Shown here in pieces: positions 1-7,807 of a stretch of 64,000 bases of DNA (positions are counted from its first letter, which is position 1; each line of letters starts with the position of its first letter). Under the pieces are notes generated by a model. That model was not told the DNA's origin. It was given only the letters and a program-made list of their open reading frames with translations, and did not search any database. This stretch comes from Clostridiales bacterium (GTDB lineage: Bacteria > Bacillota > Clostridia > Oscillospirales > Oscillospiraceae). The stretch spans positions 152,580 to 216,579 of the forward strand of contig SFEX01000008.1 in NCBI GenBank assembly GCA_004557075.1, written 5' to 3'. Position numbers and translations under genes: made by a program.

Positions 1-1
1 G

Positions 2-328
2 GTGAAGGTGGAAGGTGTGAATGAAGAAACCGTGGATTTGTCCTTTGCCCTGTACTATCAGCGGGGATGGACTTGGGATGATGTTTCCGGTTATGTCACG
101 GAAGCCATTGAAGGCTATTTCAAGGAACTGGCTGAAGGTTGGGCTGATCAGAATGAACCCCTTGTGGTTCGTATCAGCCAAATTGAAAGCCGCCTGTTGG
201 GTATCAACGGTATTTTGGACATTGCCAACACCAAAATCAATGAAGAAGCGGCCAACTATACTTTGGAACTGGATCACATTCCGGTTTTGGGTTCTATCGC
301 CCCAACGGTTATCACAATCAACGCATAA
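2..328 (+). CDS. Phage baseplate J-like protein, C-terminal fragment
   Basis: This reading frame is open from the first bases, so the gene almost certainly starts upstream of the window and only its last ~108 residues are seen. The sequence has the closing part of the baseplate J/Mu gp47 family: a segment on the helix of a wedge protein, then IESRLLGINGILDI, and a final strand-rich stretch with DHIPVLG near the stop. These proteins form the baseplate wedge of contractile tails. It lies 14 bases before a gp48-like gene, which is the usual J-then-I order in contractile-tailed phages. The visible GTG at position 2 should not be taken as the true start. Confidence 0.8.
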   Translation: MKVEGVNEETVDLSFALYYQRGWTWDDVSGYVTEAIEGYFKELAEGWADQNEPLVVRISQIESRLLGINGILDIANTKINEEAANYTLELDHIPVLGSIAPTVITINA

Positions 329-342
329 GGGAGGGGTGAAAA

Positions 343-894
343 GTGGAAAGACAACTGATCAAATACCTTCCCTATGTTGTCCGGGATTATCCTGAATTTC
401 AGGGTATCACCGGAAGCGAACAGCCCGAATTTGAACGGGCTTGGGCTTCTGCTGATGATCTGTTGAATAATCAGTTTATTTCCACCGCTGGAAGCATGGG
501 CCTTTCCCGGTGGGAAAAAATCTTGGGGATCACCCCCAAGGGAACGGACACCCTTGAAGATCGGCGATTCCGTATTATGACCCGGATCAATGAAGAACTT
601 CCGTACACCGTCCCGCAGTTGCGGAACATCCTTGAAACCCTCTGTGGAGCCGGTAACTATTCCGCTGAAGTTGTTGAAGGCACCTATCAGCTTATTGTGA
701 AAATCGGCTTGGCGGCAAAAAACAATTTCAGTGATGTTGAAGCCCTGTTGGATAGGGTTGTTCCACAAAACATGATTGTGAACCTTCTTCAGCTTTATAA
801 CACCCATGCTGAACTTGGGCTTCTGACCCATGAACAGCTTGCCGCCTACACCCACAATCAGTTGAGAAACGAGGTTTTGACGAATGGCGAATAA
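343..894 (+). CDS. Baseplate wedge protein, Mu gp48/YmfQ (DUF2313) family
   Basis: This 183-residue protein starts at GTG behind the ribosome site GGGAGGGG. It fits the gp48/YmfQ-like family that follows the J protein in Mu-type and PBSX-type tails: an N-terminal MERQLIKYLPYVVRDYPEF, a central SRWEKILGI and DTLEDRRFRIMTRINE, then a small alpha/beta domain. In the family it links the baseplate wedge to the tail fibre. Its end overlaps the next gene by 11 bases, suggesting translational coupling to the variable tail fibre. The family call rests on motif recall and gene order. Confidence 0.8.
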   Translation: MERQLIKYLPYVVRDYPEFQGITGSEQPEFERAWASADDLLNNQFISTAGSMGLSRWEKILGITPKGTDTLEDRRFRIMTRINEELPYTVPQLRNILETLCGAGNYSAEVVEGTYQLIVKIGLAAKNNFSDVEALLDRVVPQNMIVNLLQLYNTHAELGLLTHEQLAAYTHNQLRNEVLTNGE

Positions 895-2743
895 AACAAC
901 CAATTATGAACTGGTCAAACCCCTTGCGTCTGAATTTTATGATGTTGAAGTGCAAAACGGAAACATGGATAAAATTGATGCCGGGATGAAGGCCAATGCG
1001 GACGGGATCAAGGCCCTTCAGGATGGGCAGAAGGACAAGGCCGATCTGGTGGAAGGCAAGGTTCCCGCTGAACAGCTTCCCGCCATGAACTATGAAGCCG
1101 CTGGCACCGCCGCAAGTACGGTGAAAGCCCACAATGAGAATGAAGCCGCCCACCCTTACCTGTTGGAGCAGATCGGAACCTGTGTGACGGCGGCACAGAA
1201 CGCCCAAACCGCCGCTGATGCGGCCTTGGAAGCTGTGTCCAGTATTGCATTTACCATTGATGTTGTTCCCACCCAAAGCGGTGCATTGACCTATAACGGC
1301 CAAGCGCAAAGCCCTTCTTGGAACAGCTATAACCCCGATACCATGACCCTTGGCGGGGTTACTACCGGCACCAATGCAGGAACCTACACGGCCACTTTTA
1401 CGCCCAAGGACAAGTATAAGTGGAGTGATGGCACCACGGATGCAAAAAGCGTCACATGGACGATTGGAAAGGCTTCTATGGCGGTTCCTTCTCAAAGTGG
1501 AACCCTTACCTATACCGGTTCGGCCCAAAGCCCTTCTTGGAGCAACTACGATTCTTCCAAAATGACCCTTGGCGGCACCACCAGCGGAACCAATGCTGGA
1601 AGCTACAACGCCACCTTCACGCCCGGTGCAAACTACAAATGGAGTGATGGCGAAACCGGAGCCAAAACGGTTGCTTGGACGATTGGAAAGGCCGCTGGAA
1701 GCCTTTCTTTGAATAAGACTTCCATGAGCCTGACCGCCGCCAAACTGACGGACACCATCACGGTAACAAGGGCCGGGGATGGCGCTATTTCCGCCACTTC
1801 CAGTGATACCGGTGTTGCCACCGTGAGCGTGTCCGGTACTACGGTAACGGTTACCGCCGTTGCAAAGGGAAGCGCCACAATTACGGTAAAGGTTGCCGCT
1901 GGAACCAACTATTCCGCCCCGTCCAATAAGACCTGTTCTGTGTCGGTCACCTTGCCCACAAGCACCCTGACAGATAACAGTTGGGCCACCATTCGGGAAG
2001 TTAGTAGCGCCGGTAAGGGTGCTAACTATTGGGCCGTTGGTGATATGAAGGCCATTGTGATCAATGGTAAGGTTGGCAATACCACTTTTTCCAACCTTTC
2101 CATCAATGTGTTCATCTTGGGTTTCAACCACAACAGCGCCAAGGAAGGAAGCAACCTGATTCACTTCCAGATCGGCAAGATCGGAACCACAGCCGTTGGC
2201 CTGTGTGACAGTATGTATAATTCCACTACCAGTAATAGTGGTTACTTCAACTGGAACACCAGCAACACAAACAACGGTGGTTGGAATGCCTGTACCAAGC
2301 GGAAAACCCTGTATGGCAACAGCGGAACGCCTTCCAGCCCGGTTTCCAATAGCCTGATGGCGGCGCTTCCTTCCGATCTGCTGGCTGTGATGCAACCCGT
2401 GACAAAGTACACGGATAACACCGCCAACGGTGGTGGTAATGTGGCAAGCTACATCACAGCTACCACGGATTACCTGTTTGATCTTGCTGAATTTGAAGTG
2501 TTCGGTTCCAGAAGCTATGCAAATAGCTATGAACAGAACTATCAGCTTCAGTATGATTATTACAAGGCCGGTAACAGTAAGGTTGCCTATAATCATTCCG
2601 CCGTGTCCACGGCGGTTCGGTGGGGCGTTCGTTCTCCTTATTACAGCAGCAGCAGTTACTTCTGCAGTGTCCTTACGGACGGCACTATCAGCACTGACGC
2701 TGCCAATCGTTCCTTGGCCTTGCGCCCCGGCTTTGCCGCCTAA
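884..2743 (+). CDS. DGR variable protein: tail fibre with MBG/Big Ig-like and lectin-like C-terminus
   Basis: This 619-residue protein is the target of the retroelement. Residues 1-115 look like a tail-fibre attachment segment. Two tandem MBG-like repeats follow (about 122-195 and 198-270, each with a TYNG/TYTG strand and TNAGTYTATF/TNAGSYNATF), then a Big2-like Ig domain (272-355). From about 359 to the end is a DUF6273/C-type-lectin-like domain with many Asn, Ser, Tyr and Trp residues. The variable repeat covers residues 576-617 and ends in RSLALRPGF, the conserved closing strand of DGR targets. It probably displays a receptor-binding surface at the tail tip. No lipoprotein or sortase signal is seen, so a virion role is favoured over a host surface protein. 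Confidence 0.9.
   Translation: MANKTTNYELVKPLASEFYDVEVQNGNMDKIDAGMKANADGIKALQDGQKDKADLVEGKVPAEQLPAMNYEAAGTAASTVKAHNENEAAHPYLLEQIGTCVTAAQNAQTAADAALEAVSSIAFTIDVVPTQSGALTYNGQAQSPSWNSYNPDTMTLGGVTTGTNAGTYTATFTPKDKYKWSDGTTDAKSVTWTIGKASMAVPSQSGTLTYTGSAQSPSWSNYDSSKMTLGGTTSGTNAGSYNATFTPGANYKWSDGETGAKTVAWTIGKAAGSLSLNKTSMSLTAAKLTDTITVTRAGDGAISATSSDTGVATVSVSGTTVTVTAVAKGSATITVKVAAGTNYSAPSNKTCSVSVTLPTSTLTDNSWATIREVSSAGKGANYWAVGDMKAIVINGKVGNTTFSNLSINVFILGFNHNSAKEGSNLIHFQIGKIGTTAVGLCDSMYNSTTSNSGYFNWNTSNTNNGGWNACTKRKTLYGNSGTPSSPVSNSLMAALPSDLLAVMQPVTKYTDNTANGGGNVASYITATTDYLFDLAEFEVFGSRSYANSYEQNYQLQYDYYKAGNSKVAYNHSAVSTAVRWGVRSPYYSSSSYFCSVLTDGTISTDAANRSLALRPGFAA
2611..2734 (+). repeat. DGR variable repeat (VR)
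   Basis: These 124 bases align without gaps to the template repeat at 3416-3539, offset 805. I count 17 differences; 16 fall where the template has A (read here as G, C or T), and one is a template C read as G near the 5' edge (position 2627). This adenine bias is the signature of DGR mutagenic retrohoming. The last ~30 bases are almost unchanged and GC-rich, as expected for the initiation-of-homing sequence. Confidence 0.97.
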
Positions 2744-2772
2744 TCCCCCGCAGGATGATCCCGCCCCCCATC

Positions 2773-2792
2773 CCGCCCCCGCAAGGGGGCGG
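2773..2792 (+). promoter_or_regulatory. GC-rich hairpin downstream of VR (DGR homing hairpin)
   Basis: A perfect 8-bp stem (CCGCCCCC / GGGGGCGG) closes a GCAA tetraloop 38 bases after VR and 29 bases after the stop codon. Known DGRs carry a similar short GC stem with a four-base loop just past VR that stimulates target recognition. No T-run follows, so it is not a terminator. Confidence 0.75.
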
Positions 2793-2823
2793 TTCCGGGA
2801 CGGTCACGAAAAAAAAACAATAT

Positions 2824-2851
2824 GGCGGCGTAAGCCGCCCGAAAATTTTTT
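2824..2851 (+). terminator. Rho-independent terminator after the variable protein gene
   Basis: A GGCGGC/GCCGCC stem with a GTAA loop is followed by CGAAAATTTTTT. It would end the tail-operon transcript before the retroelement's own promoter. Confidence 0.65.
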
Positions 2852-2856
2852 GAAAA

Positions 2857-2885
2857 TTGGCTTTTTCCCCTTTTTGTGCTATACT
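2857..2885 (+). promoter_or_regulatory. Predicted promoter of avd-TR-RT
   Basis: TTGGCT and TATACT are separated by exactly 17 bases, with TG one base before the -10 box (extended -10). Transcription would start near 2892, about 24 bases before the avd start codon, making the DGR core independent of the tail operon. Confidence 0.6.
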
Positions 2886-2915
2886 TTTACGGTAAGCCCG
2901 GAAAGGGGTGAAACC

Positions 2916-3380
2916 ATGTCTGTACTGAAACAGAAAAGAACCACAAGCAAAGCTGAATTTATCAACACGGCCAATCAGATTTATGTTGAAACCTTGAATT
3001 TCCTGACCAGACTTTCAGCCCGGTATTCACGCTTGATCGCTGAACCGGTTGCAAAGCTGGCCGGTGAAGTGATAGATCATGCTGAAAAGGCCAACAGCAT
3101 TTTCCCTTCAGACCCCCAGCGGATCGAAATGCGGAAGGCCCACTTGCTGGAAGCAAGGGCTTCCCTGATGGCGCTTGATGTGCGCCTGACCCATTGTTAC
3201 CTGATCTTGAACCAGAACCCGGAAGGTGCCTTCACCAATTCCAAAGGGGTTGCTGTGAAATCCAAGGACGCAATGGAAAAGCTGGATAAGATGGCCCAAA
3301 ACTTGGGTGAACTGATCGACAAGGAAAATGAACTTTTGAAAGGGGCAATCAAAAATGTAAGCGCAAAACAAAAGAACTGA
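2916..3380 (+). CDS. avd: DGR accessory variability determinant (Avd-like)
   Basis: This 154-residue, strongly charged, all-helical protein lies between VR and TR, the standard place for Avd. Avd proteins form pentameric four-helix bundles that bind the reverse transcriptase and template RNA and are needed for homing. I chose the ATG at 2916 because GGAAAGGGGTGAAACC precedes it; the frame is open upstream but covers the terminator and promoter. Typical family length is about 125-155 residues, and Lys/Arg-rich helices agree with RNA binding. Position is the stronger evidence; I see no signature motif. Confidence 0.85.
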   Translation: MSVLKQKRTTSKAEFINTANQIYVETLNFLTRLSARYSRLIAEPVAKLAGEVIDHAEKANSIFPSDPQRIEMRKAHLLEARASLMALDVRLTHCYLILNQNPEGAFTNSKGVAVKSKDAMEKLDKMAQNLGELIDKENELLKGAIKNVSAKQKN

Positions 3381-3415
3381 TTTTCATTAGGTGTATCTCT
3401 GGAAATTTGCCTTCG

Positions 3416-3539
3416 GGCGGTTCGGTGGGGCCTTCGTTCTCCTAATTACAACAACAACAATAACTTCTGCAATGTCAATACGGACGGCACAATCAACAAT
3501 AACAATGCCAATCGTTCCTTGGCCTTGCGCCCCGGATTT
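3416..3539 (+). repeat. DGR template repeat (TR)
   Basis: This non-coding 124-base template begins 35 bases after avd and is the partner of VR. Its variable part is full of AAC/AAT codons in the VR reading frame (runs of Asn such as NYNNNNNF), which gives the greatest amino-acid spread when A is randomised and avoids stop codons. After 3539 it diverges into TTACTAATATAC where VR continues GCCGCC; this marks the homing-sequence boundary. Confidence 0.97.
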
Positions 3540-3777
3540 TACTAATATACACGGTCAAATGCAGTAACAGGAAGCCACGGCTTTTCAGGTGAAAGACGAC
3601 CGATGTAAAAGGAGAGATACTTCCTTGGGTTTCAATCCCTAAAACTGCCCTTTGATGCCCTTACACGGACGCTTCTTGCATGGTGGGGTATGTGCCTAAC
3701 CCATTTCATGTGTCAGGGCAAAGCAGATTAGACGGCACCCGACAATTCATCTGTACGAAAGGCGAATACTTTTTATT
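3540..3777 (+). ncRNA. 3' part of the DGR template RNA (TR-to-RT spacer)
   Basis: This 238-base stretch between TR and the RT gene has no supported ORF. In studied DGRs the RNA downstream of TR folds and primes or docks the RT-Avd complex. I see several short complementary segments, including the GGTTTCAATCCC area, but cannot define the fold without covariation data. Confidence 0.55.
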
Positions 3778-4950
3778 ATGACAAGCCAAGAACGGCATGA
3801 AGCCCGATACCAGCGCCGCAAAGCAAAGCGGCAAGAGAGAAAACAGGCCCGGAGTGATAACCTTGGGCCGGTGAATAAAGTGTTCAGTTACCGGAAGATG
3901 TTCTTCTATGGCCGCAAGTGCTGTAATGGTGTGCGGTGGAAGCAAAGTGTTCAGAACTTTGAAGGACACCTGTTTTCAGGAACAGCTAAACGGCGGCGGC
4001 AAGTGTTGGATCAGAAATGGAAGCCTATGAAATGCACCCATTTTACGCTGTGTGAGCGTGGAAAGGTGCGCCCCATTGATGCCCCGCACATCACAGATCG
4101 CCAAATTCAAAAGGTGCTTACCAATGAAGTTTTGATCCCGTTATACCGACCCAGTATGATCTATGACAACGGGGCAAGCCAACAGGGAAAGGGCCTTCAT
4201 TGGCATTTTCGCCGCCTGAAGGAACAGCTTCATTGGCATTACCGGAGATATGGCCGGGAAGGTGCCATACTGCTGTTGGATTTGAAAGGATTTTTCCCCA
4301 ATGCGCCCCACGCTTTACTGTATCAGCGCCACCGGGAATTGATTTTGAATCCTGAACTTCAAAAACTTGCTGACACCATCATTCAGTATTCCCCATGCCC
4401 TACACCGGGCCGGGGGATGCCTTTGGGTGTGGAGCCTTCACAACAAGAAATGGTTTCTATGCCCAGCCGAATTGATAACTGGATCAAATGTCAGGCCGGT
4501 GTTCACTGTGCCGGTCATTACATGGATGATTACTATGTGATCTTGCCCGATGTGGAAGAACTGAAGAAACTTGGGCATGAAATAGTAAGGCGGTTTGAAG
4601 CCGCTGGAATCCGTGTGAACAAGAAAAAATGTAAAATCATCCCCCTTACAAAGCCGTTTCGGTTCTGTAAGGCAAAATTCACTTTGACCGAAACCGGAAA
4701 AATCAAGGTGAATGGGAACCGGGATGGTGTGAAACGGGCAAGGCGAAAGCTGAAGCTGTTTCACAGAGAATTCAAAGAGGGAAAGCGAACCTTCTTTGAT
4801 ATTGAACAGTACATGGAATGCCAAAGCGCATATTACCGGAACTTCAATGACCATGGCCGGTTATTGCGATTGCGGCGGCTGTATCATGCTATCTTTTTCG
4901 GAGGTGCGGAATGTTTAGAATCATCAAAGACGGGGCCGGTATTGGCCTGA
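3778..4950 (+). CDS. DGR reverse transcriptase
   Basis: This 390-residue enzyme copies the template RNA with adenine-directed errors. Residues 167-173 are LDLKGFF (palm Asp), residues 216-222 are LGVEPSQ, the [I/V/L]GxxxSQ box that separates DGR enzymes from group II intron and retron types (QGxxxSP-like), and residues 248-251 are YMDD with both catalytic aspartates. The N-terminal 60 residues are very basic and could hold RNA. There is no maturase or endonuclease domain. The start has only a weak upstream AAAGGCGAA, but no later in-frame ATG keeps the N-terminal RT motifs. The 3' end overlaps the next gene by 40 bases. Confidence 0.95.
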   Translation: MTSQERHEARYQRRKAKRQERKQARSDNLGPVNKVFSYRKMFFYGRKCCNGVRWKQSVQNFEGHLFSGTAKRRRQVLDQKWKPMKCTHFTLCERGKVRPIDAPHITDRQIQKVLTNEVLIPLYRPSMIYDNGASQQGKGLHWHFRRLKEQLHWHYRRYGREGAILLLDLKGFFPNAPHALLYQRHRELILNPELQKLADTIIQYSPCPTPGRGMPLGVEPSQQEMVSMPSRIDNWIKCQAGVHCAGHYMDDYYVILPDVEELKKLGHEIVRRFEAAGIRVNKKKCKIIPLTKPFRFCKAKFTLTETGKIKVNGNRDGVKRARRKLKLFHREFKEGKRTFFDIEQYMECQSAYYRNFNDHGRLLRLRRLYHAIFFGGAECLESSKTGPVLA

Positions 4951-5528
4951 CGGAAAATCTGAACTACATCAAAAAAGCCGAAAATGGTTGCTATGTCCTT
5001 TGCTCGGAGCCTGACGCTTCGGGCATTGTTTTTGGCGGCACCGTTTATCATCTGCTTGGGCGGGAGGCTTTGGAAGGTGTGGAAACCGTCAGCTTGGAAG
5101 AAGCTGATGGAGGTAATGAGATCACCAAAGCCGCTGAAGCTGGCGGGATCATGTTTGTTACCTTGGCGGAAGCCGGGAGCATTGACACGGTAACGGCGGC
5201 GGAACACGCTGATCTGTTTGCTGAATGGGCCTATCCTATCGCCTACAAAACCGGCCAAATCCGCCGTTTTGGTGGGGTGCTTTACAAGTGCGTTCAGGAT
5301 CACACTTCCCAAGCTGACTGGACACCAGACACCGCTTCCAGCCTGTGGAGCCTGACCGCCAATCCCGCTGAAGAATGGCCCGCTTGGGCACAGCCGGTGG
5401 GGGCGCATGATGCCTATTCCAGCGGGGCGAAAGTTGCCCACAATGAAAAGCATTGGGTTTCCATCGTGGATAACAATGTTTGGGAACCGGGTGTGTATGG
5501 TTGGGAGGAAGTAACCGATGCAGTATAA
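4911..5528 (+). CDS. Phage protein with two chitin-binding-like (CBM5/12) modules
   Basis: This 205-residue protein starts inside the RT gene behind TCGGAGGTGCGGA. The C-terminal half holds two short aromatic modules, around residues 112-145 (RFGGVLYKCVQDH, then DWTPDTASSLW) and 155-200 (YSSGAKVAHNEKHWVS, then WEPGVYGWEEV). Both have the pattern of CBM5/12 carbohydrate-binding domains. These are common in tail and endolysin-associated proteins and could bind host wall glycans. The N-terminal half is unassigned. It sits between the RT and the lysis genes, so it may be an accessory of the tail tip. Confidence 0.7.
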   Translation: MFRIIKDGAGIGLTENLNYIKKAENGCYVLCSEPDASGIVFGGTVYHLLGREALEGVETVSLEEADGGNEITKAAEAGGIMFVTLAEAGSIDTVTAAEHADLFAEWAYPIAYKTGQIRRFGGVLYKCVQDHTSQADWTPDTASSLWSLTANPAEEWPAWAQPVGAHDAYSSGAKVAHNEKHWVSIVDNNVWEPGVYGWEEVTDAV

Positions 5529-5916
5529 AAATTATCTGTGCCGAAAACGGGCAAGGTTTGACGGCATTTCAGGCCAAGTGAATATTCCCTATGGAACCGC
5601 CCTGATCTGTCAGGACGGTTTTTTGATGCACCAGAACAAACCGCTTTGCGGGATCACCAGCCAAAACGCCTATGATTTCTTCAGTCAGAATGATGATGGG
5701 ATGGGCCGGGAACGGGGTGATCTGGTTGGGCGCATTCTTTCCAGACTGCAAAAGCGGGATTCCGGGTATCAGGCCCGGTGGAACAAGGTTTGGGAGGATG
5801 CCCGGTGCCAAAAGTACAAGCGCCCGGAGCATGAAGATCATTGGATTTGGAACTTTGACTTCTACAATGGGCCTGTGGAGGATTTGCGCCATATCGCCGG
5901 TTTGATCGGAGCATAA
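5518..5916 (+). CDS. Conserved hypothetical phage protein
   Basis: This 132-residue protein overlaps the preceding gene by 11 bases. It opens with a basic MQYKNYLCRKRARFDG and a hydrophobic beta segment, and its second half is rich in charged residues, Trp and Tyr. It has no signal peptide or membrane segment. I do not recognise a family. Coupling to the carbohydrate-binding protein and placement before the holins suggest a late structural or lysis-associated role. Confidence 0.6.
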   Translation: MQYKNYLCRKRARFDGISGQVNIPYGTALICQDGFLMHQNKPLCGITSQNAYDFFSQNDDGMGRERGDLVGRILSRLQKRDSGYQARWNKVWEDARCQKYKRPEHEDHWIWNFDFYNGPVEDLRHIAGLIGA

Positions 5917-5937
5917 GACAAGGGAGGAAGAATAGAA

Positions 5938-6249
5938 ATGACGGTTTATCAATGGTTGTGCTTGTTCAGCGTCCCGGCCCTGATTCTGATGATCGTGAAG
6001 TATATGCTGAACCAGATCAAGCAGAACAGGAAGGACACGGAAGCGGTGAAATTGGGCCTTCAGGCCCTTCTCAGAAGCCAAATGATTTCAGACTATAACA
6101 AGTATTCTGAAAAAGGCTTTGCACCTGTCTATGCACGGGATAATTTTGAAAACTGCTGGAAACAGTATCATTCTTTGGGGGCCAATGGTGTTATGGATGA
6201 TCTACATGAAAAATTCCTTGATCTTCCCACAGAAGCCCCCAACAAATGA
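5938..6249 (+). CDS. Small membrane-anchored phage protein, holin-region
   Basis: This 103-residue protein has one hydrophobic segment at residues 5-24, followed by a charged helix. An AGGGAGGAAG ribosome site lies 11 bases upstream. A single N-terminal membrane helix and a soluble tail fit accessory holin or spanin-like proteins of Gram-positive phages, and the next two genes are also membrane proteins. No specific family is recognised. Its stop overlaps the next start by four bases. Confidence 0.6.
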   Translation: MTVYQWLCLFSVPALILMIVKYMLNQIKQNRKDTEAVKLGLQALLRSQMISDYNKYSEKGFAPVYARDNFENCWKQYHSLGANGVMDDLHEKFLDLPTEAPNK

Positions 6250-6512
6250 AGCGGGTGCAAAAAGCCAAGAGGGAATTTTCAAAAACCATATTGATGTTCA
6301 TTGGGGCGGTTACCGTTGTGGTAACCGCTTTCACTTTAATCATGATTTGGCGAACCAATGACCTTTCCCCTTTGGCTTATTTGATCCCCGCCGTTTTTGC
6401 CGAACTTGCCACCGGAACCGGATTTTACTATTCCAAGGCCAAGGCCGAAAACCGGATCAAGTTGCGGAAGCTGTACGGCCCTGAAATCTACAATGACGCA
6501 AAAGAACCCTAA
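6246..6512 (+). CDS. Two-helix membrane protein, candidate holin
   Basis: This 88-residue protein starts with the ATGA overlap of the previous gene. Two hydrophobic helices (about residues 15-35 and 45-62) are joined by a short loop, with basic residues at both ends. This topology and size are typical of class II holins. Function is inferred from topology and place between tail genes and the amidase. Confidence 0.6.
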   Translation: MKRVQKAKREFSKTILMFIGAVTVVVTAFTLIMIWRTNDLSPLAYLIPAVFAELATGTGFYYSKAKAENRIKLRKLYGPEIYNDAKEP

Positions 6513-6539
6513 ATTACAACACAGAAAGGAAAATGAAAC

Positions 6540-6908
6540 ATGAACACCGAACAGATTATTTCCCTGATCGTGGCCCTTTTGAGCGGCCTTGCCACCTGTA
6601 TTCCTCTGGCCTATAAACTGGTGCAGTATGTCCAGAAGGCCGCACAGGAAAAGAATTGGAATGCCCTGTTGGGTTTGGTCATTGACCTGATGGAACAGGC
6701 GGAAAAGAAATTCACCGATGGTGCAACCCGTAAAGAATGGGTAATGGCTATGGTGCAGACTTCCGCCGAATACATCAATTACCCGGTGGACAGCGTATCC
6801 CTTGGCAAACTGATTGATACCCTGTGTGATATGTCCAAGATCGTAAACTATGACGGTGTACCGGCCATTGAGCCTGAACAGGTGAAGGGAGATGGGGAAA
6901 ATGAGTAA
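6540..6908 (+). CDS. Phage holin, LL-H family
   Basis: This 122-residue protein has one N-terminal membrane helix (residues 4-26) followed by a long amphipathic region containing QAEKKFTDGATRKEWV, a pattern I associate with the LL-H holin family. Holins permeabilise the membrane and time the release or activity of the endolysin, which is encoded immediately downstream with an 8-base overlap. AGAAAGGAAAATGAAAC provides the ribosome site. Confidence 0.8.
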   Translation: MNTEQIISLIVALLSGLATCIPLAYKLVQYVQKAAQEKNWNALLGLVIDLMEQAEKKFTDGATRKEWVMAMVQTSAEYINYPVDSVSLGKLIDTLCDMSKIVNYDGVPAIEPEQVKGDGENE

Positions 6909-7704
6909 TTCCGCCCTTGCAACCTATACCCGGATCACGAAAAACAAAACCAGCCCCCGCAATCACACCATTGACACTATTACCATCCACTGTATTGTTG
7001 GACAGTGGACAGCAAAACAGGGGTGTGATTATTTCGCCACCACAGACCGGGAATGTTCCGCCAACTATGTTGTTGGTAAGGATGGTTCCATTGGCCTTTC
7101 CGTGGATGAAAAGGATCGTTCTTGGTGTTCCAGCAACAGCGCCAATGACCACCGGGCAATCACCATTGAAGTTGCTTCTGACACCACACACCCCTATGCC
7201 GTAACGGATGCCGCCTTTGCCGCCCTTCTCAATTTGGTGGAAGATATTTGCCGCCGCAACGGGATCAAGAAGCTGGTTTGGAGTACGAACAAGAATGATC
7301 GTGTGAATCACCTGAACGGGTGTAACATGACCGTTCATCGGGACTACGCAAACAAGGCTTGTCCCGGTGATTATCTTTACAACCGACATGGAGAGATCGC
7401 CGCAGAAGTCAACAGGCGGCTTCAGGGCGCTTCTTCTGGTGGTGGGGTAGTAGTTACACCCCCGGCCACAGAAAAGCCCACAGACGGCGGCACAGGGGCC
7501 ACAGCAACGCCTTATTTGGTGCGGGTGACAATCTCTGATCTGTATATCAGAAAAGGCCCCGGCACCAACTACGGGAAGAATGGCTTCATCAAGCCGGGTG
7601 TTTACACCATCGTGGAGGAAAGCACCGGCACCGGGGCCACCAAATGGGGCAAGCTGAAAAGCGGTGCCGGTTGGATTTCCCTTGACTACGCAAAACGGGT
7701 GTGA
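6901..7704 (+). CDS. Endolysin: N-acetylmuramoyl-L-alanine amidase with SH3 domain
   Basis: This 267-residue zinc amidase cleaves the lactyl-amide bond of peptidoglycan. Residues 25-175 form an Amidase_2 domain with the expected zinc ligands H30 (TITIHC), H146 (MTVHRD) and C154 (ACPGD). A Gly/Pro/Thr linker follows, then an SH3_3 wall-binding domain from about 205 to the end (LYIRKGPGTNYG). I prefer ATG 6901 to ATG 6892 because AAGGGAG abuts the latter too closely. It is the last phage gene before the integration scar. There is no signal peptide, consistent with holin-dependent export. Confidence 0.93.
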   Translation: MSNSALATYTRITKNKTSPRNHTIDTITIHCIVGQWTAKQGCDYFATTDRECSANYVVGKDGSIGLSVDEKDRSWCSSNSANDHRAITIEVASDTTHPYAVTDAAFAALLNLVEDICRRNGIKKLVWSTNKNDRVNHLNGCNMTVHRDYANKACPGDYLYNRHGEIAAEVNRRLQGASSGGGVVVTPPATEKPTDGGTGATATPYLVRVTISDLYIRKGPGTNYGKNGFIKPGVYTIVEESTGTGATKWGKLKSGAGWISLDYAKRV

Positions 7705-7807
7705 TAGCGTGTTACTATGTTGTTACTATCCGTTTGGGTTTCACCGGGTTCCTGTGACCTGAAAATTCAGTAAATTCAACCCATTGGGGCCTACAAAAAC
7801 TCAAAAA
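7705..7807 (+). other. Prophage right end / junction with recombinase remnant
   Basis: The segment carries two direct copies of TTACTAT (7713-7735), no gene and no clear terminator. Recombinase homology begins abruptly near 7808, at the codons for FMVEWFVKNG, so the phage-host junction (attR or a deletion joint) lies in or near 7740-7810. The matching left junction is outside the window. Confidence 0.5.

Noticed and set aside
728..2596. A 622-codon open frame on the minus strand across the tail-fibre gene
   Set aside because: It is opposite the well-supported variable protein, has no ribosome site or family motifs, and its codons mirror the plus-strand gene.
2430..2915. An upstream extension of the avd frame to 2430
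   Set aside because: It would overlap VR, the hairpin, the terminator and the promoter; a good ribosome site sits before ATG 2916.
3778..4950. The reverse transcriptase as a group II intron or retron enzyme
   Set aside because: It has the GxxxSQ box, Avd and a TR/VR pair, and no maturase or intron ends.
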